Below, piece after piece: positions 50,823 to 59,738 of a stretch of 64,000 nucleotides of DNA. Position 1 is the first letter of the stretch; each line of letters begins with the position of its first letter. Source of the stretch: TOLSYN sp963849065 (GTDB lineage: Bacteria; Acidobacteriota; Terriglobia; Terriglobales; Acidobacteriaceae); assembly GCA_963849065.1 (NCBI GenBank), contig CAWKFM010000005.1, positions 744,001-808,000 on the forward strand, written 5' to 3'. The position numbers and the translations under genes are program-made. Below the pieces are notes generated by a model. It was given only the letters and a program-made list of their open reading frames with translations. It searched no databases and was not told where the DNA came from.

Positions 50823-51881
50823 ATGTTCAACGCCAAAGCATACTCCGCTACAAGTGCAACATCACCGCTGGGGTTTACCACGATCACGCGGCGTGATCCA
50901 ACCGAAGATGACGTGCAGATCGAAATTCTTTTCTGCGGCATCTGTCACTCCGATCTGCATACGGTTCGCAACGAGTGGAGCGATTTTCTGCCCACGGTGT
51001 ATCCGTGCGTTCCTGGACACGAGATCGTCGGCCGCGTCACCCGGGTCGGCGCGGCGGTCTCCAAGTTCAAGCCGGGCGATCTGGCCGCGGTGGGCTGCAT
51101 GGTGGATTCCGACGGCACCTGTCCCGAGTGCCGGGCAGGGCTCGAGCAGTTCTGCCGGAATACGACCTTTACCTACAACACTCCCGACAAGCATCTGGGA
51201 GGCGTCACCTATGGCGGCTACTCCGACAGCATTGTGGTAAACCAGCGCTTCGTTCTGCGGGTTCCCACGAACCTAGCGCTCGCCGGAGCCGCTCCGCTGC
51301 TGTGCGCGGGAATTACGACGTATTCTCCCATGCGCCACTGGGGCGTTACCAAGGGCAAAAAGGTCGGTGTGGCTGGTCTGGGCGGCCTGGGCCACATGGG
51401 CGTAAAGTTTGCCCACGCACTCGGAGCCCACGTGGTGGTCTTTACTACGTCCGCCAGCAAGAAGGACGACGCGCATCGCCTGGGAGCCGATGAAGTGGTC
51501 CTCTCGAAAAACGCCGATGAGATGCGCAAGCACGCCGGCAGCTTCGATTTCATTCTCGACGCCATTGCCGCCGACCACGACATCAGCGCTTACATCAATT
51601 TGTTGCGGCGCGATGGCAACATCACCCTGGTTGGCGCTCCGGAGAAGCCTCTCTCCGTTGCGGCGTTCGGCCTGATCGTGGGGCGGCGCAGCCTCTCCGG
51701 GTCGCCCATCGGCGGCATTGCCGAAACCCAGGAGATGCTCGACTTCTGCGGCGCGCACAACATCACCGCAGATGTCGAGGTCATTCCCATGCAGAAGGTT
51801 AATGAAGCTTATGAGAGACTGCTCAAGTCCGACGTGAAGTACCGCTTCTCGATCGACATGGCATCTCTCAAATCCGAGTGA
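50823..51881 (+). CDS. zinc-dependent alcohol/aldehyde dehydrogenase (CAD/YahK type)
   Basis: This 352-residue medium-chain dehydrogenase is likely NADPH-linked and reduces aldehydes. The catalytic zinc site is FCGICHSDLHTVRNEW with GHEIVGRV, and the structural zinc cysteines lie in GTCPECRAGLEQFC and around it. The dinucleotide motif is GLGGLGHMGVKFAHALGA. The cinnamyl-alcohol-dehydrogenase-like (YahK/AdhA) subgroup fits best. I start at ATG 50823; an upstream start would add a Cys/Arg-rich extension. An AraC-type regulator follows 4 bp later and an aldo/keto reductase after that. Confidence 0.92.
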   Translation: MFNAKAYSATSATSPLGFTTITRRDPTEDDVQIEILFCGICHSDLHTVRNEWSDFLPTVYPCVPGHEIVGRVTRVGAAVSKFKPGDLAAVGCMVDSDGTCPECRAGLEQFCRNTTFTYNTPDKHLGGVTYGGYSDSIVVNQRFVLRVPTNLALAGAAPLLCAGITTYSPMRHWGVTKGKKVGVAGLGGLGHMGVKFAHALGAHVVVFTTSASKKDDAHRLGADEVVLSKNADEMRKHAGSFDFILDAIAADHDISAYINLLRRDGNITLVGAPEKPLSVAAFGLIVGRRSLSGSPIGGIAETQEMLDFCGAHNITADVEVIPMQKVNEAYERLLKSDVKYRFSIDMASLKSE

Positions 51882-51885
51882 ATCG

Positions 51886-52908
51886 ATGAATAAGCACTTT
51901 CGCATCTCCGGCCGCATTGGCCAGAAGCTCGAAGGACTGGGGGTTCGCGCCTCTGCGGTGCTGCGCAGGGCCGGGCTTCCCCAGGGACTCTTCAATCAAC
52001 CGCGCGTGCTGGTCTCCACCGAGGAGCTATTTGCCTTCTGGAGTGCCGTGGGCGAGCTCTGTGCGAATCCCGCGATCGGCCTTCAGCTCGGCACCGAAGC
52101 GAGGATCCAGCAGTTCAGTCCCAGTGCTCTGGCGGCTCTTTCGACGGAGAACTTCGGCTCCGCGGTACAGCAAATCGCTCATTACAAGCAGCTTACCTGT
52201 CCGGAGGAGATACTGCAGGAGGCCGACGGCGAGGAGTGGAGCATTCAGTTTCGCTGGATCCTGGCGACGAACGTCGAGCCCAAAGTGATGATCGACGCCT
52301 GCTTTGCCTGGGTGCTCTCGGTGGCCCGGCACGGCACCGGCATCGGCCTTTCACCGCTGCGAGTGGAGTACATGGAGCCTCGCTCGCATGTGAAGGCCAT
52401 CGAGCGTCACTTTGGCTGTCCCGTGGTCTGCGGAGCCCTGCGTAATGCGATTGTCTTCCGCGCCGCCGATGCCGATCGTCCGTTCGTCACCCGCAACGAC
52501 GAGCTTCTGGCCATGCTTGTGCCGCAGCTGGAGGAGGAGCTGAAGCAGCAAAATGGCGAGGAAGATTTCGCCGAAGCGGTGCGCAGACAGATCCAGCGGA
52601 AACTCACCGGCCGCCGCCCTGCCGTCAATGATATTGCCCGTGCACTGCACATGAGTTCCCGTACGCTGCAGCGCCGTTTGCAGGATACAGGGTCCAGCTA
52701 TCAGCGGGTTCTGGGAGAAGCCCGTCACCAGTTGGCGCGCCACTATCTCCATAATTCCGTCCTCGAACTGAATGAAGCCGCCTATCTTCTTGGCTATGAG
52801 GACCTCAACTCCTTCGTTCGCGCTTTTCGCATCTGGGAAGGAGTTCCACCCGGGCGCTGGCGCGAGCAGCAGCGCGCCAAGGCCGCCTCAACCGCGTTCC
52901 ATTTGTAG
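51886..52908 (+). CDS. AraC family transcriptional regulator
   Basis: This 340-residue protein has an N-terminal arabinose-binding-like domain of the OruR/ArgR subgroup (LEGLGVRASAVLRRAGLPQG, then AIGLQLGTEARIQQFSPSAL). A C-terminal double helix-turn-helix follows: DIARALHMSSRTLQRRLQD and LNEAAYLLGYEDLNSFVRAF. It sits between the alcohol dehydrogenase and aldo/keto reductase genes with only a few base pairs to either side, so it is likely encoded in the operon it controls. The inducer is unknown; an aldehyde or related electrophile would suit the neighbours. Confidence 0.92.
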   Translation: MNKHFRISGRIGQKLEGLGVRASAVLRRAGLPQGLFNQPRVLVSTEELFAFWSAVGELCANPAIGLQLGTEARIQQFSPSALAALSTENFGSAVQQIAHYKQLTCPEEILQEADGEEWSIQFRWILATNVEPKVMIDACFAWVLSVARHGTGIGLSPLRVEYMEPRSHVKAIERHFGCPVVCGALRNAIVFRAADADRPFVTRNDELLAMLVPQLEEELKQQNGEEDFAEAVRRQIQRKLTGRRPAVNDIARALHMSSRTLQRRLQDTGSSYQRVLGEARHQLARHYLHNSVLELNEAAYLLGYEDLNSFVRAFRIWEGVPPGRWREQQRAKAASTAFHL

Positions 52909-52922
52909 TAAGAGGAGAAATC

Positions 52923-53930
52923 ATGCAAAAACGCACACTGGGTAAAAGCAATCTGGAAGTGTCCGCCATCGGACTGGGCTGCATGGGGATGAGCTTTTCC
53001 TACGGGCCGCCCAAAGACAAGCAGGAGATGACCGCTGTGCTGCGCGCCGCCGTGGAGCGCGGCGTTACCTTCTTTGACACCGCCGAGGTGTACGGCCCGT
53101 ACCTGAACGAAGAGCTGGTAGGCGAAGCCCTTGCTCCGTTCCGCGGACAAGTGGCGATCGCGACCAAATTTGGCTTCGACCTTAATCCCGGGTTCGATCC
53201 GCGGGGAATGAAAGGAGCACCGGGGGTGAATAGCCAGCCGGAGCACATCAAGCGGGCAGTCGAGGGCTCGCTGAAGCGGCTCAAGGTGGAGACCATCGAC
53301 CTGCTCTATCAACACCGGGTCGATCCCAATGTGCCGATTGAAGATGTCGCCGGAGCGGTGAAGGAATTGATTGCGGCAGGCAAGGTCAAGCACTTCGGAC
53401 TCTCCGAGGCGGGCGCGAAGACGATTCGCCGCGCTCACGCCGTCCAGCCGGTGACGGCGCTGCAGAGCGAATACTCGCTGTGGACCAGAACTCCCGAAAA
53501 GGAAGTGATACCGACCATCGAGGAACTGGGGATTGGCCTGGTGCCGTATAGTCCGCTTGGCAAAGGTTTCCTGACCGGAAAGATGAACGAGAAAACCACT
53601 TTCGACAGCACGGATTTCCGCAGCACCCTCCCTCGTTTTACGCCGGAGGCTCTCAAGGCGAATCAGGCGCTGATTGAATTGCTGGACAGCATCGCCGAGC
53701 AGAAGAAAGCGACGCCTGCTCAGATTGCACTGGCCTGGCTGCTGGCGCAAAAGCCGTGGATTGTTCCCATCCCCGGCACGACGAAGCTCAACCGCCTGGA
53801 AGAGAACATCGGGGCGGCCGCAGTAGAACTGACAGCCGGCGACCTTGCCGAGATCGACAGCGCCGCATCGAAAATCAAGGTGGAAGGAGCACGCTATCCG
53901 GAAAAGCTGGAGAAGATGACGGGGCTGTGA
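52923..53930 (+). CDS. aldo/keto reductase
   Basis: This 335-residue NADPH-dependent reductase belongs to the AKR13/YajO-like group. Catalytic residues are seen as Asp and Tyr in TFFDTAEVYGPYLNEELVGE, Lys in VAIATKFGFD and His in DLLYQHRVDPNVP. The cofactor segment near the end is IVPIPGTTKLNRLEENIGAA. AGAGGAG stands before the ATG. It is the third gene of the dehydrogenase-regulator-reductase run, which suggests removal of reactive aldehydes or ketones. Confidence 0.94.
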   Translation: MQKRTLGKSNLEVSAIGLGCMGMSFSYGPPKDKQEMTAVLRAAVERGVTFFDTAEVYGPYLNEELVGEALAPFRGQVAIATKFGFDLNPGFDPRGMKGAPGVNSQPEHIKRAVEGSLKRLKVETIDLLYQHRVDPNVPIEDVAGAVKELIAAGKVKHFGLSEAGAKTIRRAHAVQPVTALQSEYSLWTRTPEKEVIPTIEELGIGLVPYSPLGKGFLTGKMNEKTTFDSTDFRSTLPRFTPEALKANQALIELLDSIAEQKKATPAQIALAWLLAQKPWIVPIPGTTKLNRLEENIGAAAVELTAGDLAEIDSAASKIKVEGARYPEKLEKMTGL

Positions 53931-53957
53931 GCGCAGGCGTTTCAGGGAGGTTCAACG

Positions 53958-54344
53958 ATGACGGGTTGGCCGAAAGACGAACTGCGCAGGATCGCTGAGG
54001 CCGATGACCTGCACATATCGCCGTTCCGTGAGGACGGGGTTACGCTTGGCACCCCGACGTGGATTTGGTCCGTCACGGTCGATGACGCGCTCTACGTGCG
54101 CGGCTATAACGGGCAGAAATCTCGCTGGTACCAGGCCGCGGTGCGGCAGAAGGCGGGGCAGATTACCGCAGCCGGCATGACGAAGGACGTCAGCTTCGAA
54201 GCGGTCGACGGTGCGGTGAACGACCGCATCGACGACGCCTACCGGGCGAAGTACCATGGCAGCCCGTACCTGGGCCCGATGATTTCTGCCCGCGCCCGCA
54301 CCGCGACAGTCAAGGTCATGCCGCGTGGTGGCGAGGATCATTGA
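53958..54344 (+). CDS. DUF2255 family protein
   Basis: This 128-residue protein fits DUF2255: it opens with WPKDELRRIAEADDLHISPF and has TWIWSVTVDDALYVRGYNGQ, then SRWYQAAVRQKAGQI and a C-terminal YLGPMISARARTATVKVMP. The beta-barrel fold of the family resembles flavin-binding split-barrel proteins (deazaflavin nitroreductase-like), but no activity is known. It is preceded by AGGGAGG and lies 27 bp after the aldo/keto reductase, so it probably belongs to the same operon. Confidence 0.88.
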   Translation: MTGWPKDELRRIAEADDLHISPFREDGVTLGTPTWIWSVTVDDALYVRGYNGQKSRWYQAAVRQKAGQITAAGMTKDVSFEAVDGAVNDRIDDAYRAKYHGSPYLGPMISARARTATVKVMPRGGEDH

Positions 54345-54416
54345 CGGCCGCACAGCCTGAGTCGCGGCGGACAACGGATTGTTTTCAAGGACATCAAACC
54401 TGAAGGAGTTCAGAAG

Positions 54417-54812
54417 ATGGAAATCAAAAGAATTGGTTCGCAACCGTCCGCCGTGGGACCTCCGGAGTGGTTCACCGGCACGGTGCGGATGGATCCGCTG
54501 TTTCAGGCGCCCGATCCGGCACTGGTGCAAGGCGCCAGCGTCACCTTTGAGCCGGGAGCGCGGACGGCATGGCACACGCATCCGCTGGGACAGACTCTGA
54601 TCGTCACGGCCGGCTGCGGATGGGTGCAGCGCGAAGGAGGAGCTGTGGAAGAGATTCGGCCCGGGGATGTGGTCTGGATCTCGCCCGGCGAACGGCATTG
54701 GCATGGGGCCACGCCAACCACGGCCATGACCCACATCGCCATTCAGGAAAGGAAGGACGGCAAGGTGGTGGACTGGATGGAGCAGGTTAGCGACCAGCAA
54801 TACCGCCGGTAA
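54417..54812 (+). CDS. cupin-domain protein
   Basis: This 131-residue single cupin carries both family motifs: GARTAWHTHPLGQTLIVTAG (metal-binding His pair) and IRPGDVVWISPGERHWHGAT with another His. It resembles the small cupins that accompany carboxymuconolactone decarboxylase-like or aldo/keto reductase genes. AAGGAG stands 10 bp before the ATG. It is followed directly by the phosphoesterase gene, whose start codon begins the base after the stop. Confidence 0.9.
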   Translation: MEIKRIGSQPSAVGPPEWFTGTVRMDPLFQAPDPALVQGASVTFEPGARTAWHTHPLGQTLIVTAGCGWVQREGGAVEEIRPGDVVWISPGERHWHGATPTTAMTHIAIQERKDGKVVDWMEQVSDQQYRR

Positions 54813-55286
54813 ATGGCGACGCTCAAAGCGATGTGCATCGGAGTCATCAGCGATACGCATGGACTGCTGCGCACCCAAGCCTGCGAGGCATTGCGAGGCT
54901 GCGAACTGATTCTGCATGCGGGAGACGTGGGTGCAGAGGACGTGCTGCATGAGCTGCAGCGCATTGCGCCCGTGGTGGCGGTGCGCGGCAACGTGGACGT
55001 GGCGGCGTGGGCCCGGCGGCTGCACGCGACCGAGATGAACGAGTTCCAGAGCAAAGTGTTTTACATGCTGCATCGCGTCGCCGACCTTGACATGAAGCCG
55101 AGCGCCGCGGGAGTGCATGCGGTGATCTACGGACATTCGCACCGTCCGTCGATCGAATGGCGCGGCGGCATTCTGTACTTCAATCCCGGCAGCGCGGGGC
55201 CTCGCCGCTTCTCGCTTCCGGTAACGGTGGGCAGGATCGAAATTGTGGACGGCGAGTTGCGCCCGGAGATTGTTTCCTTGCTGTAG
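54813..55286 (+). CDS. YfcE-type metallophosphoesterase
   Basis: This 157-residue member of the calcineurin-like MJ0936/YfcE group has the two-metal site IGVISDTHGLLR, LILHAGDVGAEDVL, VRGNVDV, and GHSHRPSIEW. Members hydrolyse phosphodiesters; the natural substrate is unclear. It starts with ATG immediately after the cupin stop codon, with a second ATG (GVISDTH side) six codons on that would also retain the whole domain. A convergent hairpin at 55377-55411 follows. Confidence 0.92.
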   Translation: MATLKAMCIGVISDTHGLLRTQACEALRGCELILHAGDVGAEDVLHELQRIAPVVAVRGNVDVAAWARRLHATEMNEFQSKVFYMLHRVADLDMKPSAAGVHAVIYGHSHRPSIEWRGGILYFNPGSAGPRRFSLPVTVGRIEIVDGELRPEIVSLL

Positions 55287-55376
55287 GGGAAGAATAGCCA
55301 GTGCCGATTTCCGGCGCGGGCGGTGGGCAAGGATCAGCAAAACAGTCAATGGTTGGAAGGCCAAAGTGTACTGATG

Positions 55377-55411
55377 CGGCAATGGTTGCGCAAAATTCGC
55401 AACCATTGCCG
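55377..55411. terminator. long perfect hairpin between convergent genes
   Basis: CGGCAATGGTTGCG (55377-55390) and CGCAACCATTGCCG (55398-55411) form a perfect 14-bp stem around CAAAATT. It lies between the phosphoesterase and the convergent cpoB gene. No T-run follows on either strand. CAATGGTT also occurs near 55348 and 55452, so the sequence may be part of a local repeat rather than a simple terminator. Confidence 0.55.
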
Positions 55412-55458
55412 AAGTAGTTAGATTTCGGAAACTAAGGGATTGTCTTACCGGTCAATGG

Positions 55459-56424
55459 TTACTGCGCTCTGTGGGTTGGGGCGGGGTGCGAGGCGGATAC
55501 GCCCAGTTTGTGCAGCCGCTCGCGCGCCTGGGTGGCTTCGATGCTGCGGGGGAAGCGCTGGATGAGCGAGTTCAATTCGCGGACGCCGGCATCCTTGCGG
55601 CCGAGTTCCAGCAGTGAGTATCCCTTTTTGAGCTGGGCCGAGGCGGCCTTGCTGCCGGAAGGGAACTGCTCGATCACCTTGTTGTAGTCGGCCACCGCAG
55701 CCTCATAGTTTCCGCCACGGTACTCGATGTCGGCGATATAGAACTGCGCGTTGCCCGCCAGATCGGTGGTGGGGTAGTACTTGATGTAGTCCTGAAATTG
55801 CGAGAGCGCCAGATCGTAGCGGGCCGCGTTGTAGTCGCGCAGCGCGTTGTTGTAGAGCACGTCGGCAGGCGGCGCCTGAATGGGGATGGAGGACGCAGGC
55901 GGCGCGGTGTTGGGCGCAGTGGGCTCTCCGTTGGGCCCAACCGCGGGTGTGGTGCCGGGTGCGCCGGGAGTGCCGGGTGTGCCGGGTGCAGCGGCGGGCG
56001 TGGCGCAGTTCACGGGCTGGGATGCCAGGTCCTGCTGCTTGGCCTGAATGTCGGCCAGTTGCTTGCTGGTGTTATCGAGGCGCGCCTTGAGTTCGTCGAT
56101 GGAGTCATTGAGGGACTGGATCTGGCCGGAGACCTGATCGACTTTGGTCTGGGAGTCGGTGCTCTGCTGCTGCAGCGTGGTCTGCATGGTCTGCATCGAC
56201 TGCGCGAGCTTGTTGACGTTGTCGGTGCTCTGGGTGACCAGGTTGCGCATGACGCCCATCTGTTCGTCGAAGGATTGCTGCATGTGGGCGATGCGGTCGG
56301 CCAGGTCCTGCACCTGGGTCTGAAGCTCGATGATTTCCTTGGAGACGGCGAACGCAGGAGATGCGGGGGTTGCCACGATGAGGGCGATGGCCGCCAGGGC
56401 GGCTAGTTTCTTCAGTTTCATCAT
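55459..56424 (-). CDS. cpoB: Tol-Pal system protein CpoB (YbgF)
   Basis: CpoB is a periplasmic protein that couples outer-membrane constriction with peptidoglycan synthesis at division. It has 321 residues. A signal peptide (MMKLKKLAALAAIALIVATP then SPAFAVS) is followed by a coiled-coil region (about 30-135) rich in Gln, a Pro/Gly-rich linker (about 140-185) and TPR repeats. These include DVLYNNALRDYNAARYDLAL, YYPTTDLAGNAQFYIADIEY and FPSGSKAASAQLKKGYSLLE. The coiled coil is longer than in Escherichia coli. It closes the tol-pal run. Confidence 0.93.
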   Translation of the reverse strand: MMKLKKLAALAAIALIVATPASPAFAVSKEIIELQTQVQDLADRIAHMQQSFDEQMGVMRNLVTQSTDNVNKLAQSMQTMQTTLQQQSTDSQTKVDQVSGQIQSLNDSIDELKARLDNTSKQLADIQAKQQDLASQPVNCATPAAAPGTPGTPGAPGTTPAVGPNGEPTAPNTAPPASSIPIQAPPADVLYNNALRDYNAARYDLALSQFQDYIKYYPTTDLAGNAQFYIADIEYRGGNYEAAVADYNKVIEQFPSGSKAASAQLKKGYSLLELGRKDAGVRELNSLIQRFPRSIEATQARERLHKLGVSASHPAPTHRAQ

Positions 56425-56570
56425 TTTCTCCGGGCGCCGTGACGCCGGACTATTCGCACGGGAACAAAGCGTGACAGACAGAATATCAAATCAATAAAAA
56501 GTGGAAACGAATGGCAATGATTCCGCTCGCACGGATTGTCTGGCGCGCGGGCGGATTCGGCGAAAGGCAT

Positions 56571-56600
56571 GGCGGGGCGCCCTGAGACTGGCGCCCCGCC
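56571..56600. terminator. strong GC hairpin between pal and cpoB
   Basis: GGCGGGGCGCC (56571-56581) and GGCGCCCCGCC (56590-56600) form a perfect 11-bp stem around CTGAGACT, 23 bp after the pal stop on the minus strand. It could reduce read-through into cpoB. There is no T-run. Confidence 0.55.
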
Positions 56601-56623
56601 CATGAGCAACGCGACGGCCGGGA

Positions 56624-57379
56624 CTACTGCCCGTACACGAAGTGATCGCGCCGGTTCTGCTGCCAGCACTGCTCGGTGTGCTCGGTGCAGAAGGGTTTTT
56701 CCTTTCCGTAGCTGATGGTTTTGATCTGGTCGGCCTTGACGCCGGCCTTGATCAGGGCCTCGCGCGCGGAGTTGGCGCGGTTGTCGCCCAAGGCCAGGTT
56801 GTACTCGGTGGAACCGCGCTCGTCGCAGTGTCCCTCGATGGTGAACTTCATCTCCGGGTGGGCGGCGAGGAAGGCCGCGTCGGCGGAGATGATGGGCTGA
56901 TCGTCGGCGCGAATGTCATATTTGTCGTAGTCGAAGTAGATGTCCTTGACGTTCTGCTGGAACAGATCGGCTTCGGTCGGGGAGGGGGCTTCGGCTTGCG
57001 GTGGCGCTTCGACCGGAGCGGATGGCGCGGAGACGGTGAGGCGGGCGGTAGCTTCCGCCGTGCCGCCAGGACCTTGCGCGGTGAGGTGGTAGGTGGTGGA
57101 CGATCCCGGCGAAACCGTTTGCGATCCGTTGGTCTGCACGCTTCCGATGCCGTCGATATTTACGTTGGTTGCATTCTGGGTGGACCAGGTGAGGGTTGCC
57201 GAGCCGCCGGGCTGAATGGCGTCAGGGCTAACGCTCAGGGTCGCCTGCGGTTGCGGCGGCGCGGGGGCGGCTGCTGCCGGCGGGGCGGCCGGGACTTCTT
57301 TCTTTTTGCAGCCGCCGACGATCGCGATGGCAGCCACGGCCAACACCAACAGGGTCCACTTTCTCTTGCTGTAATTCAC
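56624..57379 (-). CDS. pal: peptidoglycan-associated lipoprotein Pal with Ig-like domain
   Basis: This 251-residue outer-membrane lipoprotein starts at GTG 57379 with GGAGG just before it. The lipobox is IAIVGGC, with lipid-bearing Cys24. It is followed by Pro/Ala-rich residues and an extra Ig-like/bacterial PKD-type domain (about 45-120: PGGSATLTWSTQNATNVNID). The OmpA-like domain (about 140-251) has YFDYDKYDIRADDQPIISAD and the peptidoglycan motif EGHCDERGSTEYNLALGDNR. Escherichia coli Pal is 173 residues, so the extra domain is the notable difference. It sits between tolB and cpoB. Confidence 0.94.
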   Translation of the reverse strand: MNYSKRKWTLLVLAVAAIAIVGGCKKKEVPAAPPAAAAPAPPQPQATLSVSPDAIQPGGSATLTWSTQNATNVNIDGIGSVQTNGSQTVSPGSSTTYHLTAQGPGGTAEATARLTVSAPSAPVEAPPQAEAPSPTEADLFQQNVKDIYFDYDKYDIRADDQPIISADAAFLAAHPEMKFTIEGHCDERGSTEYNLALGDNRANSAREALIKAGVKADQIKTISYGKEKPFCTEHTEQCWQQNRRDHFVYGQ

Positions 57380-57520
57380 TTTGTCCTCCCAGGCGAGAGC
57401 ACTCGCCGTGGGCCGGCGCGGGGAGCTTGCCGGTCCGGTTAACAACGTTAGAGTTTTGAAACCTCACTACTGTTGTCACAAATGCTGCTACAAAACCTTG
57501 TTACAAAAGCCCTGAGTCTA

Positions 57521-58846
57521 CTATTTCCAACTCCAGTTGGGCTGGGAGTTCGAGCCTGTAGTGGTCAGCTGAGTCGGCTGACTGCCGTCGGCCAGCATGG
57601 TCCAGATTTGCTCGGTACCGCTGCGGGTGGACTGGTAGACGATGTGACGGCCATCGGGCGACCAGGAGGGAAAATCGTTGCGTCCGCCGTCGTGGGTGAG
57701 CTGCACCCACTGGCGGCTGGCTACGTCCATGATGTAGATGTCGGAGGCTCCGGGCGCGCCGGGGCCATATTTACGAATCCAGGCGAAGGCCAGGAACTGT
57801 CCGTTGGGAGACCAGGAGGGCGAAACCGCATAGCCCTGATCGGTGAGGCGCTGCACGTTGGTGCCGTCGGACTCCATGGTGTAGATCTGCGGCAGGCCGG
57901 TGCGTCCGCTGACCCAGGCGATCTGGGCGTTGGTTTTAGGATTCCAGACGGGCGAGACGTTAGGGCCGTGCACGTTGGTGAGGCGCTTGATGTTGCCCCC
58001 GTTCTGGTCGCAGACATAGATTTCAGGGTTGCCGGTGCGCGAAGAAGATAAGGCCAGGTGGGTTCCGTCCGAACTCCATGCGGGCGACAGGGTGGTGCCG
58101 CCGAAGGACGGGAATTTGACCAGGCGTCCGAGATCCATGGACCACATGGCGAGGCCGGCGCCGCTTTTGTAGAACGTAATGAAGGCGAGGCGCGAATTAT
58201 CCGGTGAGATGCGGGGCGACAGGGAGATGGAGTTGAGATGGGTGATCTGGTGCTGGTTGGCGCCGTCGTAATCCATCCCCCAGATTTCCTTGTGGCCGCT
58301 GCGGGTGCTGACGTAATAGAGCTTGGTTTCGGCGATGCCGTTAAGTCCGCCGCCGAGGCGGAAGATGATCTCGTCGGCGAAGCGATGGGCGATCATCCGT
58401 GCGCTCTCATCGGTGGCGGTGTCGCGGTACTGCTTGGCCAGGATCTGCGGGGTCGCCGCGTTCTTGGCATCGTAGAGCCAGCCCTGCACCTGCAGGGTTC
58501 CGTTGCTGACGCCGAGATTGCCGAAGGCGAGCATGGAGGCGTTGACCGGCGCCGCGGCCCATACGTCGAGGTGGAGGTCGGCTGGGGCTCCAGGGGCTCC
58601 GAGGGGATAGAAACTCTTGGAGACCATGTCGAAGATTCCGGACTGCTGGAGATCGTTGAAGACGACCTGGTTAAAAGTCTGGTCGAGTGGGCCGGCCTTG
58701 GGATCGGCGGTGGCGAGTTTGAAGTCGGGGACGGCAAGACGGATCTTCTGGCCGCCGACGCCGGTGCCCGTGCGAATCCAATCCTGCGACAGGGCAGGGA
58801 GCACGAAGATCAACAGCAGGGCGGCCGAGAGTGCGAATCGCTTCAT
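57521..58846 (-). CDS. tolB: Tol-Pal system beta-propeller protein TolB
   Basis: TolB is a periplasmic beta-propeller that interacts with Pal. It has 441 residues. A signal peptide (MKRFALSAALLLIFVLPALS) is followed by the N-terminal domain (IRLAVPDFKLAT, FNQVVFNDLQQSGIFDMVS). Propeller repeats follow, each with SPSWSPNGQFLAF, SPVWNPKTNAQIAWVSGRTG or FPSWSPDGRHIVYQS. It lies between the TonB-like gene (28 bp upstream) and pal. Confidence 0.95.
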   Translation of the reverse strand: MKRFALSAALLLIFVLPALSQDWIRTGTGVGGQKIRLAVPDFKLATADPKAGPLDQTFNQVVFNDLQQSGIFDMVSKSFYPLGAPGAPADLHLDVWAAAPVNASMLAFGNLGVSNGTLQVQGWLYDAKNAATPQILAKQYRDTATDESARMIAHRFADEIIFRLGGGLNGIAETKLYYVSTRSGHKEIWGMDYDGANQHQITHLNSISLSPRISPDNSRLAFITFYKSGAGLAMWSMDLGRLVKFPSFGGTTLSPAWSSDGTHLALSSSRTGNPEIYVCDQNGGNIKRLTNVHGPNVSPVWNPKTNAQIAWVSGRTGLPQIYTMESDGTNVQRLTDQGYAVSPSWSPNGQFLAFAWIRKYGPGAPGASDIYIMDVASRQWVQLTHDGGRNDFPSWSPDGRHIVYQSTRSGTEQIWTMLADGSQPTQLTTTGSNSQPNWSWK

Positions 58847-58874
58847 GAAAAAATCTCCTTAAAGGGCGCGGAAC

Positions 58875-59738
58875 TCAGCGCCGGTAATCGAACCAGAACT
58901 CAACGGAAACGTATCGGCCGCTGTATCCCTGGGGCAGCGGGCCGAAGGTGTCGATGCGCTGCAGGGCATTGAGAGCCGACTGATCGAGCGAGGGGATGCC
59001 GGAGGAATGCTCGATACGGATATTCGATGGGCTCCCATTGCGCGCGATATCAAAAGTTATATAGACGCGGTTGGCGGCGGTAATGTTGGGATTTACTTCG
59101 CTTTCCCACGCCTGATGAACCTTGTTGGCCACGATGGTGGTGTACCAGCCGAAAAGGTTGCCGAAGGTTCCGTTGCCGCCTTCGCCGAACTTCATGCCGC
59201 CGGCGCTGTTGCCGATCTGGACGCTGGTATAGGGACCGGCTACGGGGCCGCCTTCGCCGAAGGGGATGGTGTTATCGGCCTTGGCGATCTGGTTGGGCAG
59301 CGGTTTGGAGGGCGTGACGACCGCAGGCGCCTGCGCGGTGTGCAGGCCCTGGGGATTGGCGGCCGGGGCTTTTTGCTTTTCGGGCTTGGGCTTCACGCGG
59401 CTTTCGCGTCCGGGAAGGGCGATGGCGGTCTCGTCTTCCTTTTCCTTGGTGGGAGGCGCAGGGAGCGGTTTGGAGAGACCGGGATTCTCGGTGGCGAGGA
59501 CGTTTTGCGGATTGGCGTTGGGCTTGGGCGGCAGCGGGATTCCGCTGACCAGCGTGGCGCTCATGGCTCCGCCTATGGCGGCCCCGTTGCCGTTGTTGCC
59601 CCATTCCAGTCCGCTGCTGGACATGAGGTGAGGGATGAGGAAGAGGCTGGCCGCCAGGGCGGCGTGCAGGGCAGCGGAAACGCCCAGCGAAGGCGTGAGC
59701 GGCTGCTTATAACCGTAGATGTCAGCGTCGAGCGGCAT
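58875..59738 (-). CDS. TonB/TolA-like energy transducer of the Tol system
   Basis: This 287-residue protein has one N-terminal membrane anchor (VSAALHAALAASLFLIPHLM), a Pro/Lys/Ala-rich periplasmic linker (KPNANPQNVLATENPGLSKP and further) and a C-terminal TonB-type domain (about 205-287: VHQAWESEVNPNITAANRVY, then TFDIARNGSPSNIRIEHSSG). Its place between tolR and tolB fits the role of TolA, while its C-terminal domain looks more TonB-like. It may thus serve as the transducer that spans the periplasm. Its ATG overlaps the tolR stop by 1 bp. Confidence 0.88.
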   Translation of the reverse strand: MPLDADIYGYKQPLTPSLGVSAALHAALAASLFLIPHLMSSSGLEWGNNGNGAAIGGAMSATLVSGIPLPPKPNANPQNVLATENPGLSKPLPAPPTKEKEDETAIALPGRESRVKPKPEKQKAPAANPQGLHTAQAPAVVTPSKPLPNQIAKADNTIPFGEGGPVAGPYTSVQIGNSAGGMKFGEGGNGTFGNLFGWYTTIVANKVHQAWESEVNPNITAANRVYITFDIARNGSPSNIRIEHSSGIPSLDQSALNALQRIDTFGPLPQGYSGRYVSVEFWFDYRR

